Shown here one piece after another: positions 50,161 to 58,351 of a stretch of DNA of 64,000 bases. Numbering within the stretch: position 1 is the first letter of the stretch; each line of letters opens with the position of its first letter. The stretch comes from Vulcanimicrobiota bacterium (GTDB lineage Bacteria; Vulcanimicrobiota; Vulcanimicrobiia; Vulcanimicrobiales; Vulcanimicrobiaceae), in NCBI GenBank assembly GCA_003164495.1, contig PLTN01000162.1, positions 1 to 64,000 on the forward strand, in the 5' to 3' direction. The notes beneath the pieces were generated by a model that was not told the origin of the DNA, did no database searches, and saw only the letters and a list, made by a program, of their open reading frames with translations. The position numbers were made by a program, and so were the translations under genes.

Positions 50161-51116
50161 CGCCCCTCGTTTCGGCTAAAGACGCTGTTTACAAGCAGCC
50201 GTGCAGCACCGTTTACGATGAAACTTATAATGAAAAGTATCAGGCCGAGTTCAATGAGCGAACTGATGTAGATGTCGCTGGTCGCCTCGGTGAATTCGTT
50301 GGCGATTACACTCGAAAGCGTATACGACGGCGCAAAGAGCGAAGCAGCAATAACCGATTTGTTACCGATGACCATCGTGGCGGCGATCGTTTCTCCAAGC
50401 GCGCGGCCGAGTGCCAGGACGCATGCACCGAAAATTCCTGTTCTGGCTGCGGGAAGAACAATGCGCCACGTAGTTTCCCACCGCGTGGAACCGAGGGCGA
50501 TGCCTCCTTCGCGCTGTTCGCGGCCAACGGCACGTATGACGTCGCGCGATATTGCGCTAACCGTGGGCAAAATCATAATCGCGAGAATGATGCCGGCGGT
50601 CAGTAAGCCGACGCCGTAGATCGGACCAGTGAAGATCGGGAGAAAGCCAAAGTGGGCTTGTAGAAATGGGTCTACGAATGCACGAAGGATCGGTACGAGC
50701 ACGAAGAGGCCCCATAGCCCGTAGACGACGCTCGGGACAGCGGCGAGAAGCTCGACGAGAGTAGCCAGCGGGTCCGCGATCTGCCTCGGAGCGAATTCGG
50801 CGAGGTACGTCGCCGCCCCAATACCGATCACGGCCGCGAAGGCGATCGCGATGAAGCTACTGACAACCGTTCCGTAAATCATCGGTAACGCACCGAAATG
50901 TCCGGTAACCGGATTCCATTGGCTGTCGACGATGAAGCCGAAGCCGAATGTCGTCAGCGATTGCCACGATCCATTGACCAACTGGATGAACAATCCGACG
51001 GCAGTCGCAGTAAAAATCGTCACCGCTGCCCACAGCGTTATGAAGAACGCACGGTCAGCTCGACCGGCCGAGGCTGCCGGTGTTATCGGTGGATTCGTCG
51101 GGGTTGTCGGGGTCAT
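50157..51116 (-). CDS. pstC: Phosphate ABC transporter permease PstC
   Basis: This 319-aa permease has FGFGFIVDSQWNPVTGHFGA after the first helix and EQREGGIALGSTRWETTWRI as the ATPase-contact loop, both PstC hallmarks. With PstA it forms the inner-membrane phosphate channel. It follows pstS across 99 bp that contain a strong hairpin. The N-terminal 25 residues are Thr/Pro-rich and not conserved. Confidence 0.94.
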   Translation of the reverse strand: MTPTTPTNPPITPAASAGRADRAFFITLWAAVTIFTATAVGLFIQLVNGSWQSLTTFGFGFIVDSQWNPVTGHFGALPMIYGTVVSSFIAIAFAAVIGIGAATYLAEFAPRQIADPLATLVELLAAVPSVVYGLWGLFVLVPILRAFVDPFLQAHFGFLPIFTGPIYGVGLLTAGIILAIMILPTVSAISRDVIRAVGREQREGGIALGSTRWETTWRIVLPAARTGIFGACVLALGRALGETIAATMVIGNKSVIAASLFAPSYTLSSVIANEFTEATSDIYISSLIELGLILFIISFIVNGAARLLVNSVFSRNEGR

Positions 51117-51165
51117 GGGAGCCTGCTAACGCATCCTCTCTCGGATGATGCTGAGAAATAGGAGG

Positions 51166-51195
51166 AGCCGCGGAACCCATGGGTTCACAGCGGCT
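51166..51195 (-). promoter_or_regulatory. Intercistronic hairpin after pstS
   Basis: AGCCGC (51,166-51,171) pairs with GCGGCT (51,190-51,195), and inside it GAACCC pairs with GGGTTC. It lies 20 bp past the pstS stop and before pstC and has no T-run. It may stabilise the pstS part of the message so that the binding protein is made in excess. Confidence 0.65.
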
Positions 51196-51215
51196 CAAGT
51201 CCTGCGATATTGCGC

Positions 51216-52250
51216 CTAGAGGTTGATCTGGTTGAGAGTTTTCATCGCCGTCGCCTGAACGTTTTCAGGGAGGGGGACGTAATCCAAGGTTCCGGCGATC
51301 GCCTGGCCTTTCGTCACGGTCCATGCTAGGACGTCCTTCGTCATCTTGGCACGCGCCTTGTCCTGGGGGCTTTGATAGACGACGACCCAGCTGTAGCCGG
51401 AAATCGGCCACGAATCGGCTCCGGCTGCATCGACGATCGAAAAGTTGGTCGCATTCACGTCCGGGCGGGTCGCAGCTGCGGCCTTAACGCCGACGGTGGT
51501 GCAGATCGCAAACTTGCCTGCCTTGTTTTGAACAAGCGCCTGCTCCATCTTATTCTCGAGCGCGTACGCCAACTCAACGTACCCGATCGCGCCTGGCGTT
51601 TGTTTGACAGAGCCTGCAACCCCTTCGTTGCCTTTGCCACCCACCGAACCCGCTGCCGGCCACTGGACGCTTTTGCCGGCGCCGACTTTCGTCTTAAATT
51701 CCGGCGAGACCGTGCTCAGAAAATCGGTGAAAATGTACGTCGTGCCTGAACCATCCGAGCGATTCACGGGGATGACAGCCAGGTCCGGGAGGGCGACCCC
51801 TGGATTGGTTTTCTTCAGCGCTGCGTCGTTCCACTTGGTGATCTTGCCAAGGTAGATGTCGACAACATTTTCCCGGGTCAAGCGGAGTGCTTTCACACTC
51901 GGAAGATTGTACGTCAGTGCTACACCGCCGAGCGCGATCGGGACTTGGAGCACGCCGCCGCCGGCCCGCTGCACCTCTTGCGACGTCATTGGGACGTCGG
52001 TGGCCCCAAAGTCGACGGTCTTGGCCGTGAACTGTTCTATGCCGCCGCCGCTGCCGATTGATTGGTAATTGACGGTGACATCCGAGTTGTTCTGGCTGTA
52101 CTGGTAGAACGCTTTAGAAAAAAATGGGTAGTCAAACGTCGAACCGGCTCCTGTGAGCTGCGTGGCTGCAAGAGCGGGAAATGCGGCAGTGGCTACCGCT
52201 AGCGTACCGGCCAGGGCGGCAAACAATCGGCCTCGCGTCATCCGAAACAT
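51216..52250 (-). CDS. pstS: Phosphate-binding protein PstS
   Basis: This 344-aa periplasmic phosphate receptor has a signal peptide (LFAALAGTLAVATAAFPALA) and the phosphate-binding blocks TGAGSTFDYPFFSKAFYQY, SIGSGGGIEQF, DFGATDVPM and NRSDGSGTTYIFTDFL. It delivers phosphate to PstCAB. It starts a separate transcription unit or a strong internal one, with a Pho-box-like sequence upstream and a hairpin after it. Confidence 0.96.
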   Translation of the reverse strand: MFRMTRGRLFAALAGTLAVATAAFPALAATQLTGAGSTFDYPFFSKAFYQYSQNNSDVTVNYQSIGSGGGIEQFTAKTVDFGATDVPMTSQEVQRAGGGVLQVPIALGGVALTYNLPSVKALRLTRENVVDIYLGKITKWNDAALKKTNPGVALPDLAVIPVNRSDGSGTTYIFTDFLSTVSPEFKTKVGAGKSVQWPAAGSVGGKGNEGVAGSVKQTPGAIGYVELAYALENKMEQALVQNKAGKFAICTTVGVKAAAATRPDVNATNFSIVDAAGADSWPISGYSWVVVYQSPQDKARAKMTKDVLAWTVTKGQAIAGTLDYVPLPENVQATAMKTLNQINL

Positions 52251-52317
52251 AAAAAACGGGTCCCTTTCTACAAATAATTACGGCGGAGATGAAAACGCCG
52301 ACAACATAGCAAGATTT

Positions 52318-52335
52318 CTTAAAGACTAGATTAAG
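52318..52335 (-). promoter_or_regulatory. Pho-box-like inverted repeat upstream of pstS
   Basis: On the minus strand CTTAATCTAGTCTTTAAG carries CTTAA and TTAAG arms eight bases apart, about 68 bp before the pstS start. CTTAA-type half-sites occur in the Pho boxes of several phyla. It is a candidate binding site for the PhoB encoded at 54,306, but the local consensus is unknown. Confidence 0.4.
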
Positions 52336-52352
52336 GCCACCGTGCCGGACAA

Positions 52353-52985
52353 CTACGGCTCATAGACTTCCTTGACTTTCCAAGCGATGTTCTGAGCCCG
52401 ATCCCCCACGCGCTCAAGATTCCCCAACGTAAATAGCAGCTTCGTTGCGGCAGGGATGACGGTGGTGTCCGCGGCCATCGCTCGTTCCAAGGCTTGTATG
52501 CCTGATCGGTAGAGCACGTCGATCTCGTCCGCCCGCGCCAATACCTGGTCTGCCACCTTGGGCGTCTCTTCGCGGTAGGCGCGCACGGCGTCATCGAGCA
52601 TCCCAAGCGACGCCTCTGCAAGCTGCCCGAGTTCCAGCGAAGCGGGCCGGCTTGGGAGATCGTCAAGCGTGATTGCAACCTTTGCAATATCAACTGCATA
52701 GTAATTGGCGCGGTCGATATCGGTGGCGATTTGCAGCATGCCGGCCACGGCTCGCAATTCGCCTGCGACCGGCTGTTGCTTCCACAGCAATTCGATGCAC
52801 GCGGCTTCGATGTTACGCCGCATGCTGTCGATTTCGTCGTAACCGGCAACCACGCGCGCCGCTAGGGAGGCATCACGCCGCTCGAGCGCGCGATAGGACG
52901 ACCGGACGGCGTCAACGGTAAGGGCCCCGAGGCGCAAAACCGCCATTCTCGTGTCGTTTAAGGCGGCATGGTACGCTGTACGCAT
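52353..52985 (-). CDS. phoU: PhoU phosphate-signalling regulator
   Basis: This 210-aa helical protein has two PhoU repeats: LGALTVDAVRSSYRALERRD, EIDSMRRNIEAACIELL, and the second copy with DEIDVLYRSGIQALERAM and NLERVGDRAQNIAW. It links Pst transport to the PhoR kinase, damping signalling when phosphate is plentiful. It lies between phoR and pstS, each separated by 100-140 bp. Confidence 0.93.
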   Translation of the reverse strand: MRTAYHAALNDTRMAVLRLGALTVDAVRSSYRALERRDASLAARVVAGYDEIDSMRRNIEAACIELLWKQQPVAGELRAVAGMLQIATDIDRANYYAVDIAKVAITLDDLPSRPASLELGQLAEASLGMLDDAVRAYREETPKVADQVLARADEIDVLYRSGIQALERAMAADTTVIPAATKLLFTLGNLERVGDRAQNIAWKVKEVYEP

Positions 52986-53008
52986 CAGGGAAAACGTAGC
53001 ATATGGTC

Positions 53009-53020
53009 GTCCTGCAGGAC
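53009..53020. promoter_or_regulatory. Perfect 12-bp palindrome between phoR and phoU
   Basis: GTCCTGCAGGAC is fully symmetric and lies 24 bp upstream of the phoU start. On the minus strand the preceding AT-rich CTAAATTTACATTAAGAA could hold promoter or Pho-box elements. An IR ACGTGCC-6-GGCACGT at 53,074-53,093 is nearby, after phoR. Operator role is a guess. Confidence 0.35.
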
Positions 53021-53126
53021 TGTTCTTAATGTAAATTTAGGATTGGCAAGCATCCAGTTACTTACGTGCCTACCACGGCACGTGAGAGCGACACTCCGGA
53101 CGCACCTACCGCCGCCGGCGCTTGCC

Positions 53127-54299
53127 TTAATCTTCGGCAAAATTCCTCGCTTCGGATGCGTCAGCGACACGCGGCAGCCGGCAAACGAACGTCGCGCCGC
53201 GGCCATATATCGAGTGCGCGGCTAGGCTTCCGCCGTGCGCTTCCACCAGATGCCGCGCGATTGAAAGACCGAGGCCGGTGCCCGTGTGCTCGCGTGAGCG
53301 GGACCGGTCGACGACATAAAAGCGCTCGAAAATATGTGGTAAGTCGTGATAGGGAATCCCGCGTCCGGTATCACGCACGCGCAACAAGGCGTTCCGCCCT
53401 TCACTGGACACCTCAACAGTAACCGTCCCGCCGCTGGGCGTATGCCGGATCGCATTGTCGAGCAAGTTGAGGGCGACTTGGGTGAGGCGGTTTCGGTCGG
53501 CGTCGACAAAAACTTCTTCGGGCGCCTCGAGGTCCAGCTCGATGCCGGCCGCGCTCGAACGCTGCGCGAACGTATTGACGACCGACGTCGCGACCTCGGT
53601 GAGGTCGAAGATCTCGCGCCGGAGCAGCAGATTGCCCGACTCCGAGCGGGCCAGTTCCAGCAGGTCCTCGACCAGACGAATCATGCGGTCGACTTCGCGC
53701 GCGACTTGCGGCAAGAACAGCGTCCGCGCTTCGGCGTCGTCGTCGGAGATCAGCACGGTTTCCAGCATCAGCTTGATCGCCGAGAGCGGCGTGCGCAGCT
53801 CGTGCGAGACGTTGGCTACGAATTCGCGGCGCACGTGTTCGATCGCGAGCAGCGCGGTGCGATCGGCGGCTACGGCCACCGCGCCGCCTTCGAACGGGTG
53901 CGCGGTGATCCCGAGGGTGCGCTCGCGTGCGAAATCGCCGATCGTGATATCGTTCATCGACGTCTCGCCGCCGATCGCGGCCAGGACCTGGCGCTCCATC
54001 GCAACCGAGGGCACGACCGCGATCAGCGCTTGGCCGACGGCGCGTTCGGCATGAATTTCGAACAGCTCTTCAGCCGCCGCATTGACGTACCGGACGATGC
54101 CGCCCGAGTCGAGCAGAAACGCGGCGAATGGGAACGCCGCGAGCACCCGTTGGGTGCGGCCGTCTTCGTACGGATCCAGGGCCGCCGGCCGGACCGGTGC
54201 GGCATAGGGCGCCCGCGCCGCCCGGATTCGCCCGACGGCGAGCGTTACGACAATGCCGGCGATGAGGCCGGCTGCGGCCGCAACGAGCGCGTCGAGCAT
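53127..54299 (-). CDS. phoR: PhoR-like sensor histidine kinase
   Basis: This 390-aa kinase has a hydrophobic N-terminal helix (1-22), a PAS domain (about 50-140), HisKA with phospho-acceptor His166 (NVSHELRTPLSAIK) and an HATPase domain with NLLDNAIRHTPSGG, DTGRGIP and GTGLGLSIARHLVEAHGG. This is the layout of PhoR. It phosphorylates the response regulator encoded just upstream in the transcript (six-base gap). One membrane helix only means no large periplasmic sensor, as expected if it reads PstB/PhoU state. Confidence 0.94.
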   Translation of the reverse strand: MLDALVAAAAGLIAGIVVTLAVGRIRAARAPYAAPVRPAALDPYEDGRTQRVLAAFPFAAFLLDSGGIVRYVNAAAEELFEIHAERAVGQALIAVVPSVAMERQVLAAIGGETSMNDITIGDFARERTLGITAHPFEGGAVAVAADRTALLAIEHVRREFVANVSHELRTPLSAIKLMLETVLISDDDAEARTLFLPQVAREVDRMIRLVEDLLELARSESGNLLLRREIFDLTEVATSVVNTFAQRSSAAGIELDLEAPEEVFVDADRNRLTQVALNLLDNAIRHTPSGGTVTVEVSSEGRNALLRVRDTGRGIPYHDLPHIFERFYVVDRSRSREHTGTGLGLSIARHLVEAHGGSLAAHSIYGRGATFVCRLPRVADASEARNFAED

Positions 54300-54305
54300 C
54301 CGGCG

Positions 54306-55004
54306 TTATTCGCGGAACATGTAACCGCGGCTGCGCACGGTGATGATGTGCCGCGGGTTGTTCGGGTCGGACTCGATCTTTTCGCGCAACCACCGGATGT
54401 GGACGCTGATCGTTTGGTGCTCGCCCTCGAAATCGTAGCCCCAGACCTTTTCGAGCAGCATCTGGCGGGTGACGATCCGCCCGCGATTTTCCATGAGCAC
54501 GTGCAGTAGGCGGAATTCCTTCGGCGCCAGTGCGACGACCTCGCCGCGCACGGTCAGGCGCTGACGCGAACGGTCGATGGTGATCTCGCCGATCGTGATC
54601 GATTCGTCACGCTGCTCGAGATCGACCTCGGAGCGGCGCAGGCGCGCCTTGACCCGGGCGATGATCTCGCCGAGCGAAAACGGCTTCGTCACGTAATCGT
54701 CGGCACCCAGCTCGAGCGCGAGGACTTTATCGAACTCCTGATCTTTTGCGGTCAGCATGATGATCGGCACGCTCGAGGTCTTGCGGATTTCCTTGCACGC
54801 CTCGATCCCGTCGAGCAGCGGCAGCATGATGTCGAGGATGACCAGATCGGGCTGCTCGCTCGCAGCCAAGGCAACCGCGCTGCGGCCGTCGCCCGCGGCC
54901 GTCACGCTGTAGCCGCTGCGCTCGAGGTTATAGCGCAGCGACTGTACGATCGCCGCCTCGTCGTCGACGAGCAAAATTTTCTTCCGCGGCGGCGCTACGA
55001 TCAC
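54306..55004 (-). CDS. phoB: PhoB-like response regulator
   Basis: This 232-aa OmpR/PhoB-family regulator has a receiver domain with the acidic pair in VDDEAA, phospho-acceptor Asp58 (LVILDIMLP) and Lys107 (TKPF). A winged-helix output domain follows with FRLLHVLMENRGRIVTRQML and HIRWLREKIESDP. ATG 55,004 overlaps the ppx-like stop codon by ATGA. With the kinase downstream it would switch on the pst genes under phosphate shortage. Confidence 0.95.
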   Translation of the reverse strand: MIVAPPRKKILLVDDEAAIVQSLRYNLERSGYSVTAAGDGRSAVALAASEQPDLVILDIMLPLLDGIEACKEIRKTSSVPIIMLTAKDQEFDKVLALELGADDYVTKPFSLGEIIARVKARLRRSEVDLEQRDESITIGEITIDRSRQRLTVRGEVVALAPKEFRLLHVLMENRGRIVTRQMLLEKVWGYDFEGEHQTISVHIRWLREKIESDPNNPRHIITVRSRGYMFRE

Positions 55005-56551
55005 GGTCGTGGTTCCGGCATCGCCGATTCGAACGTCGCCCGGACGCCGAAGGTTCGCTCGAACAGGTCAGCCTTGAACATCGCAGCGCCCAGTTCGCCC
55101 GACACATCACCCTCGGCCTGCGCGACGATCGCAATTCGTCCGTCCTCGCGCCGAACCGTGACATCGCCCACCACGCCCAGCTCCCGTTGGTCGAGCCCGT
55201 CGGCGATGCGTAAGATGGATGCCAGCACCTCGACGCGGTGCTTGTCGACGGGCGGGAGTGCCGTGAATTCGAGATGGCTCGGCTTGGGCATCGCTTTCCG
55301 GTAGTAGCGCGCCACCAGCGCCACTAGCTCGCGTTCGTCGTCACGCCAGCCCGGCAGGGGCGAATTGCGTATCAAATATGCGGAATGTTTGTGATGCCCG
55401 CTCTCGGCGACGAAGCGTCCGATCGAGTGCAGAATCGCAGCGGCATAGAGGATGTCACGATCCGACGGCGCCAGCTGATGCACGCCGGCCAGGCGCTCGA
55501 AGAGGACCAAGGCGAGGCGTCCGACGTGACGCTGGTGTCCGCCGAGGTGCTCGTAATGGTGCGCCAGCGCTTCGATCGCCTCGATGCGCCGGACCCGCTC
55601 GTCGCCCAAACGGTCGGCCAGCGCGCGATCCTGCGCCACCATGTCGACGATGATCCCGTCACGCAGCGCGCGCTCGCATACGATGATCTCATCGCGACCG
55701 AGCTGCGCGAGCGCGGAAATCAAGATCGCGTTGCCGGCCACGATGATGTCGGCGCGGCGCGGGTTCATCCCCGGCATCCGGCGGCGCTCGCCCTCGGTCA
55801 TCGTGAGCATCTGACGCTGCAGTGCCTCGAGGCGCTCGCGCGTGACGCTGTAACCGTGTACTCGACCGGGCGTGAGGCCGCGCGCGGCCGCGTCGAGCGC
55901 GGCCAATCCCATGATCGTCCCGGACGTGCCGATCGTGATGTCGAGACGATAGCGCCGGACGCGATCGATCAACGGCCCGAGCGTGGCGAGGATGTGCTTG
56001 TTGAGTTCACGCGCGCCGCGCTGCGGCGACTTGCCGCGCAGATAGCGGTCGTAGAGCCGCAGGCTGCCGAGCTTGACGCTGTCGAGCAAGTACGGCCGCT
56101 CGCCGTCGGCAACGATGAACTCCGTCGATCCGCCGCCGATGTCGATGATGCACGCGAGCTGATCGTAGATCGGGAAGCCGCTCGCAACGCCGAGATGGAT
56201 CAGGCGGGCTTCTTCTTGCGCACTGAGCACCTCGAGCGTGATGCCGGCTTGCGCCTCGACCTGAATGCGAAACTCATCGCCGTTGTCGGCCTCGCGCACC
56301 GCGCTCGTGGCCACTGCGCGCACGCGTTCAGCGCCGCGCGCGCGTGCCGCCGCAACGAAACGCGAGATCGCATCGATGCCCTTGACCATCGCCTTCGACG
56401 AAAGGCGCCCGCGCTCGAGCGCATCGTCGCTGCCGAGGCGCACCATCTCGCGATCTTTGTAGATGACGCGCGTCGTATCAAAGGTGGAGTCGAATTCCAC
56501 CAGGATGAGATGAATCGAGTTGGTCCCAACGTCGATGGCACCGAAGAGCAC
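55001..56551 (-). CDS. ppx: Ppx/GppA exopolyphosphatase fused to HD-like domain
   Basis: This protein of about 516 aa has an ASKHA-fold Ppx/GppA domain (AIDVGTNSIHLILVE, VATSAVREADNGDEF, then IIDIGGGSTEF) and a C-terminal HD-domain region from about 310. Ppx enzymes remove phosphate from polyphosphate or hydrolyse pppGpp. The HD motif reads LHSIGRF, so the usual Asp is Ser and metal-dependent hydrolysis there is doubtful; other His remain. GTG 56,551 fits the family start; GTG 56,614 is also open. It heads the phosphate operon, overlapping phoB. Confidence 0.9.
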   Translation of the reverse strand: MLFGAIDVGTNSIHLILVEFDSTFDTTRVIYKDREMVRLGSDDALERGRLSSKAMVKGIDAISRFVAAARARGAERVRAVATSAVREADNGDEFRIQVEAQAGITLEVLSAQEEARLIHLGVASGFPIYDQLACIIDIGGGSTEFIVADGERPYLLDSVKLGSLRLYDRYLRGKSPQRGARELNKHILATLGPLIDRVRRYRLDITIGTSGTIMGLAALDAAARGLTPGRVHGYSVTRERLEALQRQMLTMTEGERRRMPGMNPRRADIIVAGNAILISALAQLGRDEIIVCERALRDGIIVDMVAQDRALADRLGDERVRRIEAIEALAHHYEHLGGHQRHVGRLALVLFERLAGVHQLAPSDRDILYAAAILHSIGRFVAESGHHKHSAYLIRNSPLPGWRDDERELVALVARYYRKAMPKPSHLEFTALPPVDKHRVEVLASILRIADGLDQRELGVVGDVTVRREDGRIAIVAQAEGDVSGELGAAMFKADLFERTFGVRATFESAMPEPRP

Positions 56552-56658
56552 GCCGCTCCGGCTACCGCCCGGCGAGCAAAGGCTCCTCTCCCGACCTTTG
56601 TCGCTCCGAAGCACAACGTCCGAAAATGTCCCCGCCTTTACGCGGTTAAAGAGAGCGT

Positions 56659-56901
56659 ATGGCCAGTAGCACGGCGACGCCGATCGAGGAGCGAATCAAC
56701 ACGGCGCTCGATCGCATCCGCCCCGCAATCGCCGCCGACGGCGGCGACGTGTGGCTCATCCGCGTCGAGAACCACACCGCCTACGTGCAGATGCTGGGCG
56801 CGTGCGGCGGCTGCGCCGCGGCCCACCTCACGCTCAAGAACGGGATCGAAGCCGTGATTCGTGAGGACGTTCCCGAAATCACCGCGGTCGAGTCGATCTA
56901 A
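56659..56901 (+). CDS. NifU C-terminal-like Fe-S scaffold protein
   Basis: This 80-aa protein is a stand-alone NifU C-terminal domain: RIRPAIAADGGDVWLIRVE followed by Cys49-GG-Cys52 (LGACGGCAAAHLTLK). Such proteins (Nfu type) carry a transient [4Fe-4S] cluster for delivery to enzymes. It is divergent from the ppx-like gene and tail-to-tail with the phosphoesterase gene (5-bp gap). Many Fe-S proteins in the window could be clients, which is inference. Confidence 0.92.
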   Translation: MASSTATPIEERINTALDRIRPAIAADGGDVWLIRVENHTAYVQMLGACGGCAAAHLTLKNGIEAVIREDVPEITAVESI

Positions 56902-56906
56902 TCCCG

Positions 56907-58331
56907 CTATGCGCGCCCGCGGCGCGGACGCGTGCCCGGCTCCTGGGTGGGCATGTGCTGCACGACCGGTGCTTCGGGCCGCGGCAGCGTCGGAACTCGA
57001 TCGATGATGTCCGCCAACCGTTGCGCCGTCTCGGGCATCGCCGGAACGTCGTAGCGCGGCGCTTCGCCGAAGCCGAACGCACTCGTCAAATCGCCGCACG
57101 TCTTGCGCCGCCATGCCGTGAGGTTGGGCACCTCAACCCCGAAGCGTTTTTCCAGCAGCTGCAAGATCGAGGTATGATCGAACGTGTCGCCGCAGACGTA
57201 GCCGCCGCGCGTAAACGGCGAAACGATGAACGCCGGTACGCGAAACCCGAGCCCAATCGGCTTGCCGCCGACGAACTCACCGGGCGTCCCCGGGTCCGGT
57301 AACGGCGGAATCACGTGATCGAAGAGCCCGTCGTTCTCGTCGTACACCTGAATGAACGCCGTTTTCGCCCAAACCTTCGGGCTCGACCAGAGCGCGTCGA
57401 GAATCGTGCGTACGTAGTGCTCGCCCTGGACCGCAAAGAAGTCCGGATGTTCGGTTTGCTCCGCGTGCGCCAGCACGAACGTGACCTGCGGCAAATTCCC
57501 GGTCCGGATGTTCTGCAAGAATTGCTCGAACGGCCGCCCGCGGCGCGCGCGCTCGAACAGCCGCGTGTTGGTATTCGCCGCTTGAAACGGCGGAAAAAAG
57601 CGCAGCACGTTCATGAGATAGTCGTCGTACATGTCGTAATAAATCTGCCACGAAACGCCGGCCTTCTCGAGCCGCTCGGGATAGGTTTCCCAGGTATAGG
57701 TCGTGCGCCCCAAGATCGCATCGTTGTTGAGCGCCGGCCCGCCTTGCGCTCCGCTCGGATCGATGGTCGCGCTCATCCAATACAGCCGGTTCGGATACGT
57801 CGACGAGAGCATCGAGCAATGGTACCCATCGCAAATGGTAAACGCATCCGCGAGCGCATAGTAAAACGGAATGTCGCCGCGCGTATAATACCCCATCGTC
57901 AACGGCCCCGATACTCCGTCGGCTACGCGGTGCGCCGCCACCCAGCCATCCATCTTCCCGCCGTTGAGGCATTCGTGCTGCGGATCCCAATTATGGTTGA
58001 GATCGTGCAGCTGCATCGCGCTCGTCTTCGCCGTATCGAGATGGAACGGCAGTAAGTATCCATCGGCGTGCACCGGATCGGGCTGCTGAAAAACACTGGC
58101 CCCACTGAGCAATTTCGCCGCCTGCACGTCGTCGAAGCCACGCACCCCGCGCAGCGATCCGAAGTAATGATCGAACGAACGATTCTCTTGCATCAAGATG
58201 ATGAAGTGATCGATATCGTTGAGCCGCGAGGCCCCGGCGGCCTCGGCAACACCAAGCGAACCGGCGCCCATCGCAAGCGCTGCTGCGCCCGCTCCGGCCT
58301 GCAGAAAGACCTCGCGCGAAATGCGATCCAT
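56907..58331 (-). CDS. Phospholipase C / acid phosphatase family phosphoesterase
   Basis: This 474-aa exported phosphoesterase (PF04185) has a Tat-like or Sec signal (REVFLQAGAGAAALAMGAG) and the family N-terminal block FIILMQENRSFDHYFGSLRG with the metal Glu-Asn. A second block has AHAEQTEHPDFFAVQGEHYV, and the C-terminal block has YDENDGLFDHVIPP. It would cleave phosphomonoesters or phospholipid head groups outside the cell, releasing phosphate. The nearby Pho operon fits, although no shared promoter is visible. Confidence 0.92.
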   Translation of the reverse strand: MDRISREVFLQAGAGAAALAMGAGSLGVAEAAGASRLNDIDHFIILMQENRSFDHYFGSLRGVRGFDDVQAAKLLSGASVFQQPDPVHADGYLLPFHLDTAKTSAMQLHDLNHNWDPQHECLNGGKMDGWVAAHRVADGVSGPLTMGYYTRGDIPFYYALADAFTICDGYHCSMLSSTYPNRLYWMSATIDPSGAQGGPALNNDAILGRTTYTWETYPERLEKAGVSWQIYYDMYDDYLMNVLRFFPPFQAANTNTRLFERARRGRPFEQFLQNIRTGNLPQVTFVLAHAEQTEHPDFFAVQGEHYVRTILDALWSSPKVWAKTAFIQVYDENDGLFDHVIPPLPDPGTPGEFVGGKPIGLGFRVPAFIVSPFTRGGYVCGDTFDHTSILQLLEKRFGVEVPNLTAWRRKTCGDLTSAFGFGEAPRYDVPAMPETAQRLADIIDRVPTLPRPEAPVVQHMPTQEPGTRPRRGRA

Positions 58332-58351
58332 ACGCGCGACTTCGAGCCACC

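Noticed and set aside
55385-56857. 490-codon plus-strand open frame across ppx and nifU genes
   Set aside because: Antisense shadow of the ppx-like gene; no domain, and it would conflict with the clear NifU-like gene.
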